35,677 nucleotides of DNA from Oscillospiraceae bacterium. Its GTDB lineage: Bacteria > Bacillota > Clostridia > Oscillospirales > Ruminococcaceae. Location: contig JAFSAW010000120.1 in NCBI GenBank assembly GCA_017442085.1, positions 1-35,677 of the forward strand, in the 5' to 3' direction. The notes under the pieces are model-generated. The model saw only the letters and a program-made list of their open reading frames with translations. It was not told the origin of the DNA and ran no database searches. Position numbers and translations under genes: made by a program. Below are positions 1 to 8,260 of this stretch, piece after piece (position 1 is the first letter of the stretch; every line of letters begins with the position of its first letter).

Positions 1-117
1 CGAGTAGGTGTTATCAATGCCGATAACAAAATGATAACATTAGCTCGTATAGGCAGGATAATATGGATATATCAAATAATCAAAAGAACGAGAAACATTA
101 CAGAGAATAATTCCTAA
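1..117 (+). CDS. possible C-terminal end of a truncated upstream gene
   Basis: Frame 1 is open from the left edge to a TAA at 115-117, giving 38 residues that begin RVGVINADNK and end in TENNS. The other two forward frames close within 25 bases. A rho-independent terminator follows about 50 bases later, which would suit the end of a transcription unit. The peptide resembles no family I know, and a stretch this short can stay open by chance, so it may be non-coding. Confidence 0.25.
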   Translation, partial: RVGVINADNKMITLARIGRIIWIYQIIKRTRNITENNS

Positions 118-164
118 ACAAAAAGCGTTAGTCTTTGTAGAGTGGGAATAATTTGAAATATTCA

Positions 165-193
165 CAAAAAGCTCATCTTTGATGAGCTTTTTT
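165..193 (+). terminator. rho-independent terminator, possibly bidirectional
   Basis: A 7-bp stem GCTCATC/GATGAGC (171-177 with 181-187) has a TTT loop. It is preceded by a run of A and followed by a run of seven T. It ends whatever transcript enters from the left and separates it from the ohrR-like gene. Confidence 0.8.
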
Positions 194-219
194 ATTGCAT
201 TTTTTTACAGATATAGGGG

Positions 220-248
220 TAGAAAAAGTTTGGATAATGGTATATAAT
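220..248 (+). promoter_or_regulatory. candidate sigma-A promoter of the MarR/OhrR gene
   Basis: A perfect TATAAT lies at 243-248 with TAGAAA (4 of 6 matches to TTGACA) at 220-225, 17 bases apart. It sits just after the terminator and about 80 bases before the ATG at 327. The flanks are AT-rich, so chance matches are possible. Confidence 0.45.
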
Positions 249-326
249 ATGATAATAAATTAACATTTAAGTTATTCAGCTTAAATCAAGCACATATATC
301 CATGACGTAAAGAAGGTTGAATATTT

Positions 327-770
327 ATGAAAACTGATCCCAGCTATGATGATTTGAAACTGGAAAACCAGATGTGTTTTCCTTTGTACGCAGCTTCCCG
401 CGAGGTTATCAAGCAGTACAAGCCGTATCTGGACACAATTGAACTCACATATACACAGTATATCGCTATGCTGCTTTTGTGGGAAAACAAAACAATGACA
501 GTAAAAGAACTTGGCGAACATATGTACCTTGACTCCGGTACACTTACACCTTTGCTTAAAAAGCTTGAAGCAAAAGGGCTTGTTAACCGTGTGCGCTCTA
601 CAGAAGACGAAAGAAACCTTAATGTAAATATTACAGAAAAGGGCGAAAAGCTCAGAGATAAAGCTTTGGACATACCATGCAAGGTGCACGACGGCACCAA
701 GCTTACACCAGAAGAACTGGAAATATTTTTGGGAGTGCTCAACAAAATCCTGAAAAAGTTTAAAGACTGA
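327..770 (+). CDS. MarR-family regulator, OhrR-like organic peroxide sensor
   Basis: A 147-residue winged-helix repressor. The N-terminal block NQMCFPLYAASR, followed by YKPYLD and LTYTQY, is the signature of OhrR proteins. In that family the Cys (here Cys17) is oxidised by organic hydroperoxides, which releases DNA, and nearby tyrosines (here Tyr31 and Tyr42) contact it. The recognition region is YLDSGTLTPLLKKLEAKGL (residues 67-85) and the wing is STEDERN. A second Cys at 118 is placed about as in two-Cys OhrR proteins. AGAAGG lies 10 bases before the ATG. No ohr peroxidase gene is adjacent; the next gene is a MATE exporter beyond a terminator. The family call is firm, but the inducer is inferred. 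Confidence 0.88.
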   Translation: MKTDPSYDDLKLENQMCFPLYAASREVIKQYKPYLDTIELTYTQYIAMLLLWENKTMTVKELGEHMYLDSGTLTPLLKKLEAKGLVNRVRSTEDERNLNVNITEKGEKLRDKALDIPCKVHDGTKLTPEELEIFLGVLNKILKKFKD

Positions 771-794
771 TATAAATATGCAAACAAATTTAAA

Positions 795-827
795 GCCACC
801 GAATTTTATAATCCGGTGGCTTTTTTT
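795..827 (+). terminator. rho-independent terminator after the MarR gene
   Basis: Stem GCCACCG (795-801) pairs with CGGTGGC (814-820) over a 12-base AT-rich loop. Seven T follow. Confidence 0.9.
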
Positions 828-882
828 GCAATTGTATTGTAATATATAGATATATACTTTTTATAAAAACGAAAGTGAAATT

Positions 883-2274
883 ATGACAGGGAAAAAATAT
901 AAAAACAGAACAGACTGGGGAATGATTGCTGTTATTGTCAGCCTTGCCTGGCCTACTATGCTGGAACAGCTTATGCAGACGGCGGTGCAGTACATAGACA
1001 CTGCCATGGTTGGTTCTCTGGGCACACAGGCAACAGCGGCAGTAGGTGCAACAACAACGGTAAACTGGCTGCTGTCCAGTTCAATATCTGCTCTCAGCAT
1101 AGGATTTCTTGCTTTTATTGCCAAAAGCTGTGGGGCAAAAGACAGGGAAAGTGCTTCAAAGGCGGTGGCACAGGCAGTTGTGGTGACGGTTGTTGTGGGT
1201 TCGGCATTTACTGTGCTTGCACTGTCGCTCAGCAGCAGAGTACCTGTGTGGATGCAGGTGGATGAAAGCATTCAGCATCTGGCAGGCAGATATTTTTTTA
1301 TTCTGTATCTGCCTATGCTGCCACGTACGGCAAGTATAATCTTCGGCACGGCATTAAGGGCAGCAGGGGATACGCGCACACCGATGAAGGTGGGCATTGC
1401 GGTAAACATCATAAATATTGTGCTTAACTTTATTTTTATATATCCTGTCCGTACATTAAATATATTCGGTACAGAATTTACAATGTTTGGTATGGGCTGG
1501 GGTGTGCTTGGTGCGGCAGCAGCCAGTGCCATAGCTTTTACAGTGGGCGGTATCTGCACAACAGCAGCGGTGTGGCGGCATCCGGTTATTTCTCCAAAAG
1601 GGCAGAGATTTGCACCGGACAGCAAAATTCTGAAGCCATGCCTTAAAGTGGCAGTGCCGAATATGCTGCAGCGTTTTGGCACCTCTCTGGGATACGTGGC
1701 GTTTGCTTCTATGATTAACTCTGTAGGCGAAATTGCCACTGCGGCACATACAATTGCAAATACAGTTGAAAGTGCATTCTATATCCCAGGCTTTGGCATG
1801 CAGACCGCAGCGGCAACACTGGCAGGCAATGCCTATGGCGCAAAGGACGGCAAAAATATGCAGCGGCTTGCAAAGATGTTTATTCCGCTGGAGATTGTGC
1901 TTATGATAATTTCGGGTGCAGCACTGTACATCTCTGCACCGATGCTTGTGAATATTTTTTCTGACAGCACAGAGGTTATAGCACTTGGCACAAAAGTTCT
2001 CAGGATGGTTGCACTTTCCGAGCCTTTCTATGGATTTTCCATTATAGTGGAAGGTTTTATGATGGGCGTTGGCAGAACCAGAACACCGTTTATCTATAAT
2101 ATACTTGGTATGTGGGGTGTGCGCATAGTGGGCACATTTATCTGTACACAGCTTCTGGGCTATGGGCTTGTATCTGCATGGGCCTGTATGATAATCCACA
2201 ACCTGTTTGTGTTTGTGCTGTATTTGTCCTGTTATGTAAGAGGAAAATGGAATCCGCTTAAAGAGCAGTTATAG
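883..2274 (+). CDS. MATE-family multidrug/cation efflux transporter
   Basis: A 463-residue polytopic protein of usual MATE length with two similar halves of about six membrane segments each. Family features are the early block SLAWPTMLEQLMQTAVQYIDTAMVG, the RAAGDTRTPMKVG loop near residue 165, and in the second half EGFMMGVGRTRTPF. These loops typify the NorM/DinF group, which exports cationic drugs or metabolites using Na+ or H+ gradients. The ribosome binding site before the ATG at 883 is weak (GAAAG). It lies downstream of the OhrR-like gene but beyond a strong terminator, so joint control is not shown. The substrate cannot be read from sequence. Confidence 0.93.
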   Translation: MTGKKYKNRTDWGMIAVIVSLAWPTMLEQLMQTAVQYIDTAMVGSLGTQATAAVGATTTVNWLLSSSISALSIGFLAFIAKSCGAKDRESASKAVAQAVVVTVVVGSAFTVLALSLSSRVPVWMQVDESIQHLAGRYFFILYLPMLPRTASIIFGTALRAAGDTRTPMKVGIAVNIINIVLNFIFIYPVRTLNIFGTEFTMFGMGWGVLGAAAASAIAFTVGGICTTAAVWRHPVISPKGQRFAPDSKILKPCLKVAVPNMLQRFGTSLGYVAFASMINSVGEIATAAHTIANTVESAFYIPGFGMQTAAATLAGNAYGAKDGKNMQRLAKMFIPLEIVLMIISGAALYISAPMLVNIFSDSTEVIALGTKVLRMVALSEPFYGFSIIVEGFMMGVGRTRTPFIYNILGMWGVRIVGTFICTQLLGYGLVSAWACMIIHNLFVFVLYLSCYVRGKWNPLKEQL

Positions 2275-2307
2275 CCGGCAGCCTATTGGCTTTTGACTGC
2301 GGTTTTG
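2273..2307 (+). terminator. weak terminator-like hairpin after the MATE gene
   Basis: CCGgCAG can pair with CTGCGG around an inner AGCC-TATT-GGCT hairpin (2280-2291). TTTTGTTA follows. The stem has a bulge and the T run is short, so termination may be partial. Confidence 0.4.
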
Positions 2308-2346
2308 TTATACTTATAAAATAAGGCTTTTAAAAAGGATTGAATT

Positions 2347-3378
2347 ATGCAGAATAATAAGCTCAATGTAAACAATAAAAAAATTTATATAGAATTTTTG
2401 CGTATAATGGCAGCATTTCTGGTTATTGTCAATCATACAAACAGCAGTATATTTTTAAATACTGAGCCGTCTCTTATATGGTTTGTTTCGATAGCTTATT
2501 TTTTTATCAGCAGAATTGCTGTGCCGATTTTTCTTATGATTATGGGAGCACTTTTGCTGGATAAGCAGGATGATACGAAAAAATATTTTTCAAGAATTAT
2601 TCGTATGTCAGCAGTTATTGCTGTTTTCTCAGTGGCAATTCATCTGTTCCGCAAAGGCAGTATGTCACCAGTATCGCTTTTAGCTGAAATACTGAATAGC
2701 GGTCATGTGCCATATTGGTATCTTTATCTTTATCTGGCGCTGCTTTTGATTCTGCCTTTTATGCAGAAACTTGCAAAATCACTTGATAAAAAGGAAATTA
2801 TGTGGCTTATTGCAGTAACATTGATTTTGGGAGGGACAGAACCATTCTTCAAATTTGCCGGGCTTGGAATACACACATCTTTTTTTGACGGACTGTTTAC
2901 TTGTTATATCGGTATGATATTTGCAGGCTATTATATAGAAAAGCATATGGATATTACAAAGAAAAAAGCTGTTGGTGCAGCAGCCGGATTTGCAGCAATT
3001 ATGTTTTTTCAGGTAGCGGTCAGCTATGCGGCGTATTATATAAAAGGTGGCAGTGATTATCTTTTTCTCGGTGATATAAAGGCATTTACACTGTCTATGT
3101 CCGCTGTGTGTATATATATAGCGGTAAAATATGTTTTTTCAAATACACATATATCTGAAAAAACAGCAAAGATAATAAAATATATCGGAAGTCTTACTTT
3201 GGGTATATATCTTGTTGCAGATTATTTTGGCACACTGTACGAACCGATTTGTGTAAATATGATGCAGTCAGGTAATGATATGGCGGCGGTAATTGTATAT
3301 GAAATTTTAATCTTCGTGTCCGCGGCAGTACTGACTGCTGTGCTGAAATGTATTCCGGTAATAAAAAAACTTATATGA
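2347..3378 (+). CDS. acyltransferase 3 family membrane protein
   Basis: A 343-residue protein with about ten membrane segments. The N-terminus has the Acyltransferase_3 pattern: EFLRIMAAFLVIVNHTNSS, with Arg near residue 18 and the catalytic-type His at about 36, then PIFLMIMGALLL. Members transfer acetyl or other acyl groups to surface sugars such as O-antigen, exopolysaccharide or peptidoglycan at the cytoplasmic membrane. AAGGA lies a few bases before the ATG at 2347. A GT-C-like gene follows after 16 bases, so the two are probably co-transcribed and may act on the same glycan. The acyl donor and target are unknown. Confidence 0.87.
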   Translation: MQNNKLNVNNKKIYIEFLRIMAAFLVIVNHTNSSIFLNTEPSLIWFVSIAYFFISRIAVPIFLMIMGALLLDKQDDTKKYFSRIIRMSAVIAVFSVAIHLFRKGSMSPVSLLAEILNSGHVPYWYLYLYLALLLILPFMQKLAKSLDKKEIMWLIAVTLILGGTEPFFKFAGLGIHTSFFDGLFTCYIGMIFAGYYIEKHMDITKKKAVGAAAGFAAIMFFQVAVSYAAYYIKGGSDYLFLGDIKAFTLSMSAVCIYIAVKYVFSNTHISEKTAKIIKYIGSLTLGIYLVADYFGTLYEPICVNMMQSGNDMAAVIVYEILIFVSAAVLTAVLKCIPVIKKLI

Positions 3379-3394
3379 TTTATAAGGACAATAT

Positions 3395-5131
3395 ATGAAA
3401 AATAATTTTAACAAAAGAGAAAAATATCTTCATAATGGTGTTTTTGCAGCACTTATGGCTGTGGCTGCGGTATTTCTGTTCTGGAAATGCCGTTACGGTT
3501 TTGCAAATATGGACGAGTCTCTTTATCTTGCCATTCCTTACAGACTGTGGCAGGGGGATGGACTTTTTGTAAACGAATGGAATCTGTCCGCCTTCAGTTC
3601 GTTTTTGCTGCTTCCATTTGTATCTGTATATATGGCAATAATGGGTACAACACAGGGAATTATTCTTAATTTCAGATACATTTTTACAGCAGTACAGGGG
3701 CTGTGTGCCGTATTTATGTATTTTAAACTCAAACGATACAACTGGTTTGGTGCTGTTGCGGCAGCTGTTACATTATTTCTTTATGCTCCTTTTGGCATAA
3801 TGGCTCTTTCCTACAACTCAATGGGCATACAGTGTGTTGCAGTGGCTATGGTGTTGCTGCTCACCAACGAAAAGGGGGCAAAGCTGCCTTATATTGCTGC
3901 AGGTCTTCTGTTTGCGGGTGCTGTACTGTGTTGTCCGTATCTTGTGGCGGTTTATGCCCTTTACAGTGTGCTTGTGCTTATCAATACAGTAAAAAAAGGC
4001 TGTTTCAGCCTTGATATACTGGACAAAAAATGCTGGCTGTGGACAACTGTGGGAATATCCGTGCTGGCAGCAGCATTTCTGATTTTTGCACTCAGCAGGG
4101 CTTCTGTAAGCGAAATTATAACAGGTCTGCAGTGGATGCTTAACGACCCGCAGCATCAAAGCAAGGGTATTGCATCTGTGATAGCTGAATATTTTAAACA
4201 GGTGTTTATATGCAGTGATATTTCGCTGTTTATATATGCCGGATATGCAGTTTTGCTGATAATACGTTTGTTTACAAAAGGCAGGCTGCCTGATGTGCTG
4301 TTTTTCTGTGCAGGAGCAGTGCTGGCAGGGCTTATGATGGCACCATTTGTGACCTGGCAGATGTATATTAACCGTGTTATTTTTCCTGTAAATGTTTTTG
4401 GGGCATTCTGTGTTGTTTTAAGCGAAAACAAAGATGTCAGACGTCTTTTCAAGGTAGTATGGATACCCGGCATTATGTATGGTATGTGCATACATATGGC
4501 ATCAACTGAAGGTTTTCTCAACATAGCATCTGTTTCCCTTATATCTCTTATGGCAAGCCTTGTTATTGTGGTGCTTACAGGTGCTGAAGTTATATCAAAA
4601 ACAAGAAGCAACGGTTTAAGTCTGCTTGCAGTCTGCGCTGTTGCAGCGGTGCTGGTTATGCAGGTTGGTGCAACGGCATACACAAGATATGAAAGTGTTT
4701 TCTGGGAAAGCAGAGGGTTTGGTGCGGGGATGCCTGCACAGACACAGCTGCTTGAAAAAGGCCCGGAAAAGGGTATTCTGGCAACGGAAGAAAAACAGGA
4801 TATGTACAATGCCTTTGTGGAGGATGTGGAAGCTATGGTAGATAAGCACAATCCTCAGAGTGTGCTGTATATCTCACAGAACACCTGGCTTTATCTGATA
4901 AGCGGTGATGTGCGTGTGGCATCGTTCTCCGCATGGCTGCCCGGTGGTGACGAAGAACAGATGCAGCATACAATGGAAAGACTGGAAATTTATTTTAACC
5001 TTGATGCCGATAGACTGCCGCAGGTAATTTTTGCAGAAGAAAAACATCAGAGCTTTGCAAAAGATTTTGCCGATAAGCTGGGTTATACAGAACAGCAGAC
5101 AGCAAACGGCAACTATATATACACCAGATAA
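3395..5131 (+). CDS. GT-C-like polytopic membrane protein, probable glycosyltransferase
   Basis: A 578-residue integral membrane protein. After a first membrane segment (about residues 14-32) comes ANMDESLYLAIPYRLWQGD, with acidic Asp40-Glu41 in the first external loop. This is the hallmark of GT-C enzymes of the GT39/ArnT/PMT type, which use lipid-phosphate sugars as donors. Many hydrophobic segments follow, then a soluble tail of about 140 residues. It lies 16 bases after the acyltransferase gene and 17 bases before a GNAT gene, all on the same strand. I infer a role in decorating an envelope polymer or protein. The donor might come from a polyprenyl-phosphate sugar synthase such as the GT2 at 18230-18940, but nothing proves that link. 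Confidence 0.68.
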   Translation: MKNNFNKREKYLHNGVFAALMAVAAVFLFWKCRYGFANMDESLYLAIPYRLWQGDGLFVNEWNLSAFSSFLLLPFVSVYMAIMGTTQGIILNFRYIFTAVQGLCAVFMYFKLKRYNWFGAVAAAVTLFLYAPFGIMALSYNSMGIQCVAVAMVLLLTNEKGAKLPYIAAGLLFAGAVLCCPYLVAVYALYSVLVLINTVKKGCFSLDILDKKCWLWTTVGISVLAAAFLIFALSRASVSEIITGLQWMLNDPQHQSKGIASVIAEYFKQVFICSDISLFIYAGYAVLLIIRLFTKGRLPDVLFFCAGAVLAGLMMAPFVTWQMYINRVIFPVNVFGAFCVVLSENKDVRRLFKVVWIPGIMYGMCIHMASTEGFLNIASVSLISLMASLVIVVLTGAEVISKTRSNGLSLLAVCAVAAVLVMQVGATAYTRYESVFWESRGFGAGMPAQTQLLEKGPEKGILATEEKQDMYNAFVEDVEAMVDKHNPQSVLYISQNTWLYLISGDVRVASFSAWLPGGDEEQMQHTMERLEIYFNLDADRLPQVIFAEEKHQSFAKDFADKLGYTEQQTANGNYIYTR

Positions 5132-5148
5132 CACAAAGGAGAATTTTT

Positions 5149-5595
5149 ATGGAAGTAAAAATTGTAGATAAGGACAGCAAGGATTTTATCTTTCTTGCAG
5201 ACAAACTGGACGAATACTACTTTGAAATTGTAGGGCCTGTTCAGGCACGTTATGCCGAAGTTAACAAACCGCACAATATGAACGGCCTTTGTGTTGTTTA
5301 TGAAGACGATATGGCGATAGGCTGCGGCGCATGGAAAAAGATTGATGAAAACACAGCAGAAATCAAACGCATATATGTTCTGCCTGAACACAGAAGAAAG
5401 GGTGCAGCCTCAATGATTGTTACAGCTATGGAACAGGATGCACAGAAAGCAGGTTTCCGTCATTTTATACTGGAAACAGCCCGCACAACAATGGATTCGG
5501 CAAATCTTTACTTTTCTTTGGACTATAAAGAGATAGACTATTACGGCAGCCCTGCAGGGGCTGAAAATTGCCGCTGTTTTGAAAAGAATATTTAA
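5149..5595 (+). CDS. GNAT-family N-acetyltransferase
   Basis: A 148-residue single-domain protein. The acetyl-CoA binding motif A is clear: EIKRIYVLPEHRRKGAASMIV (about 71-91), where RRKGAA is the pyrophosphate-binding loop, followed by the HFILETA strand and a C-terminal SLDYKEIDYYG block as in MarR-associated and stress-type GNATs. It should move an acetyl group from acetyl-CoA to an amine, whose identity is unknown. AAAGGAG precedes the ATG with good spacing. It is the last gene of the 2347-5595 run and is followed by a strong terminator. Confidence 0.9.
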   Translation: MEVKIVDKDSKDFIFLADKLDEYYFEIVGPVQARYAEVNKPHNMNGLCVVYEDDMAIGCGAWKKIDENTAEIKRIYVLPEHRRKGAASMIVTAMEQDAQKAGFRHFILETARTTMDSANLYFSLDYKEIDYYGSPAGAENCRCFEKNI

Positions 5596-5621
5596 AGTTG
5601 TAAACTTACACAAAAAACAAC

Positions 5622-5668
5622 AAACCGACTGTATAAGCACTGTTAAGCGCCTTACAGTCGGTTTTGGT
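5622..5668. terminator. bidirectional terminator between GNAT and P-II genes
   Basis: A 12-bp perfect stem (5622-5633 with 5653-5664, core ACCGACTGTA) has a 19-base loop. T runs follow on the plus strand, and A-rich sequence at 5611-5624 gives T on the minus strand. It serves the converging GNAT and P-II-like genes. Confidence 0.85.
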
Positions 5669-5688
5669 TTATTTATATATAAATGCTG

Positions 5689-6030
5689 TTATCCTTCAAC
5701 TATATCTTCGTCACTTACAAAGCTGAGGCCCATAACCTTGTTTATAGGCATGGACAGCACAACACCTTTTGCGTCGCTGTTCATACCGCATTGTTCGCTT
5801 ATCGCCTGCATAATGTGCAGCTTGCTTTTGCCGTCAACGATAATCATTACAAGTTCTTTTTCTTCGTGCAGTGCAACACCCCAAAGGCTCATGGCCTTTT
5901 CGTCACCTATTGCACGGCTGTGCATAACTGTGCCGCCTCTTGCGCCATAAGCACAGGCAACGTTCATCAGTTCTTCGCTGTAACCGTGGTTTACAGCGGC
6001 AATAATAAGAGAGTTTTTATATTCTGCCAT
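5689..6030 (-). CDS. P-II-like regulator linked to DUF1538
   Basis: A 113-residue protein starting MAEYKNSLIIAAVNHGYSEELM, with the P-II-type segments AYGARGGTVMHSRA (about residues 29-42) and VMIIVDGKSK (about 58-67). P-II proteins are trimers that sense small molecules and bind partner transporters. The start at 6028-6030 was chosen because AAGGA lies about ten bases upstream and the family begins there; a longer reading to 6111 runs into remnants of the upstream DUF1538 gene. Genes of this group usually follow DUF1538 membrane proteins. Here that partner is broken while this gene is intact. The ligand is unknown. Confidence 0.78.
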   Translation of the reverse strand: MAEYKNSLIIAAVNHGYSEELMNVACAYGARGGTVMHSRAIGDEKAMSLWGVALHEEKELVMIIVDGKSKLHIMQAISEQCGMNSDAKGVVLSMPINKVMGLSFVSDEDIVEG

Positions 6031-6073
6031 AGGGATTTCTTCCTTTCGTTCAAGATTTGCAAGGCTGCTTCCG

Positions 6074-6709
6074 TCAAGGTGCTGCAACAAGTGAAACAAC
6101 ACCGAATGCATCGGTCATAATATTGCCGCCAACAGTTTCGCAGGCGCCGATACACAGCGGAAGCAGAAATGTTGCGGTCATAGGTCCCGAGGCAACACCG
6201 CCGGAGTCAAATGCCACGGCAAGAAATTCTTTTGGAATAAAGAAAATATTATGGTTATTGTGTAAAGTACCATCAGCATTTTTGAAAGGTCTGTATGATG
6301 TATAATTCTCCACACAGCCATTGTAAGAAATATACCCACACCCACGGCAACTGTCAGTATAAGCACCATATTTGGTACGGCAGGTACCTGATTTGATAAA
6401 ACCTGCAGGTCAGGTTCGGCTATTGTAATTATAAGACTCATTATAAAGCTGACAAAACACATTACAAGCAGATAGCGCGACTTTGATATTTCAACGCCGA
6501 TGCCTTCGCCTATAGGCTCCATAGATATTTCCGCACCCAGCTGAAACATGCCCATGCCCACAATAAGCAGAAAAGCACCTATAAAAAAACATAACTGCGG
6601 TGCCTATTTCGATAGGAACAAGAAAGATGCTTAAAACCAGCACAATTCCCGTAATTGGCAATACAGCGGATAAGGATTCCTGAATTTTGCTTTTAAGTTT
6701 TGAGTTCAA
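6074..6709 (-). pseudogene. DUF1538 membrane protein gene, frameshifted and internally fused
   Basis: Three overlapping frames together encode a DUF1538-type membrane protein. It starts at a TTG (6707-6709) about 10 bases after a strong GGAGG. The first fragment (MNSKLKSKIQESLSAVLPI...) shifts frame at a run of seven A (6583-6589 on the plus strand); six would restore the reading MFFIGAFLLIVGMGMF. The second carries AEPDLQVLSNQVPAVPNMV, typical of the N-terminal half. A second shift near 6255-6265 leads to the third fragment, with AFDSGGVASGPMTATFLLP and GGNIMTDAFGVV, which normally end the C-terminal half. A TGA follows LVAAP, well short of the usual end. The hybrid is about 210 residues against roughly 450-500 for two-half proteins. 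Sequencing error could explain the shifts but not the missing middle. Confidence 0.75.
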
Positions 6710-6853
6710 GTATCAAAACCCTCCTTTACCGTTATATGTCATTTATAATATAATTTATTTATATTTAGAGGAAAATGTGTTTAAAGCAAGGAAACCCATT
6801 TATTAATCACATAAAATTCAGATAACGAAAGTTTGTTATAAAATTACTGGTTG

Positions 6854-6882
6854 TTTACAATGTAACGGTGTTGTGATATATT
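6854..6882 (+). promoter_or_regulatory. candidate extended -10 promoter of brnQ
   Basis: TTTACA (6854-6859, 5 of 6) and TATATT (6877-6882, 5 of 6) are separated by 17 bases. TG sits one base before the -10, an extended -10 element. The near palindrome TTACA-A-TGTAA (6855-6865) overlaps the -35 and could be an operator. The ATG lies 50 bases downstream. Confidence 0.6.
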
Positions 6883-6931
6883 ATTATAGTTACTGTAAAG
6901 TATGATTATTTAAACAAGAGAGGATATCAAC

Positions 6932-8248
6932 ATGAAATTGACCAAGGGTCAGATGCTTACAGTCAGCTTTATGCTGTTCAGCCTGTTTTTTGGTGCAGGC
7001 AACCTTATATTTCCGCCATTTTTAGGCCAGAATGCAGCACAGAATACAGTGCCTGCGCTCATAGGCTTTCTTATTACAGCAGTAGTTCTGCCTGTTCTGG
7101 GTGTTATTGTTGTTGCCCAGTCAGACGGTCTTGACAAACTTGGTGCACGTGTAAACGGCAAATTTGCAATTGTGTTTACAATGCTTATCTATCTTTCAAT
7201 CGGTCCGGGGCTTGGCATTCCGCGTGCTGCCAGTGTTCCTTTTGAAATGGCAGTTGCTCCATACCTTCCCGAAGGTGCTTCCTTAAAGCTGTTTATGCTT
7301 GGTTATTCCCTGATTTTCTTTATCATTGCAGCCTGGCTTGCACTTAACCCAAGCAAACTTTTAAACAGAATCGGTCACTTTCTCACACCAAGTCTGCTGA
7401 TACTTATTGTATTTCTGTTTATCAGCTTTGTGGTTAAAGGTGTTACAGGGGTTGCAGAACCACAGCCTGCTTATCAGTCTGCAGCATTTCTCAAAGGCTT
7501 CTGCGAAGGTTATCAGACAATGGATACAATTGCAGCGCTTAACTTTGGTCTTGTAATTTCCATCACATTGCAGAATCTTGGCATAAAGGAAAAAAGCGGT
7601 GTTATAAAACATACAGTTGCTGCAGGTATTGCAGCGGGCACAATCCTCACATCTGTGTATGTAATGCTTACATATATGGGCATGCAGTCCAGCGGCATCT
7701 ATGAAATTCAGGAAAACGGTGCATGGACACTGCGACAGATTGTTTATCAGCTTTTCGGCGAATTTGGTGCAATTATTCTTGCGGCAATCTTTACACTTGC
7801 CTGCCTTACAACCTGTGTAGGTCTTATCAACTCCATTTCACAGTATTTTTCAACTTTGTTCAAGGGCGTAAGCTACAACAAATTTGTGCTGGGCATTACA
7901 ATTTTCTCATTTGCAGTATGCAATCAGGGTCTCAACACAATTCTCAGCATTTCCGTGCCTGTGCTCAATGCAATTTACCCTGTTTCCATTATGCTTATTG
8001 TGCTTGGTCTGTGCGACAGCTTTATCAGAAATAACAGATTTATCTATCCTTTCACAATCCTTGGCACAGCGGTAATCAGCGTTATCTATGCAATAGACGG
8101 CGTGGGCGTTTCCCTTGGCTTTATCAGCACAATCTGCCGTGCGCTTCCGCTTTATGACCTTGGCTTTGGCTGGGTTATTGTAACTGTGGCTATGCTGGCA
8201 ATCAGCTTTGTGCTCAATGCTGTAATGGGCAAAAAACAGAATATTTAA
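6932..8248 (+). CDS. brnQ: branched-chain amino acid carrier BrnQ (LIVCS family)
   Basis: A 438-residue transporter with about 12 membrane segments, the full family length. The N-terminus, with FMLFSLFFGAGNLIFPPFLG, is the diagnostic LIVCS segment. It is followed by IGPGLGIPRAASVPFEMA (about residues 90-107) and the central CLTTCVGLINSISQYF (about 289-304). The family imports leucine, isoleucine and valine with Na+ or H+. AGAGGA lies about nine bases before the ATG. The gene is monocistronic, between its own promoter and a strong terminator, and divergent from the broken DUF1538 gene. Confidence 0.95.
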   Translation: MKLTKGQMLTVSFMLFSLFFGAGNLIFPPFLGQNAAQNTVPALIGFLITAVVLPVLGVIVVAQSDGLDKLGARVNGKFAIVFTMLIYLSIGPGLGIPRAASVPFEMAVAPYLPEGASLKLFMLGYSLIFFIIAAWLALNPSKLLNRIGHFLTPSLLILIVFLFISFVVKGVTGVAEPQPAYQSAAFLKGFCEGYQTMDTIAALNFGLVISITLQNLGIKEKSGVIKHTVAAGIAAGTILTSVYVMLTYMGMQSSGIYEIQENGAWTLRQIVYQLFGEFGAIILAAIFTLACLTTCVGLINSISQYFSTLFKGVSYNKFVLGITIFSFAVCNQGLNTILSISVPVLNAIYPVSIMLIVLGLCDSFIRNNRFIYPFTILGTAVISVIYAIDGVGVSLGFISTICRALPLYDLGFGWVIVTVAMLAISFVLNAVMGKKQNI

Positions 8249-8260
8249 ACAAAAGTGCAA

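Noticed and set aside
1456..2199. 247-residue minus-strand frame inside the MATE gene
   Set aside because: Very Cys/His-rich antisense translation of a clear transporter gene, with no ribosome binding site.
5689..6111. longer start for the P-II-like gene
   Set aside because: The extra 27 residues come from remnants between the broken DUF1538 gene and the P-II gene; the ribosome site fits the ATG at 6028-6030.
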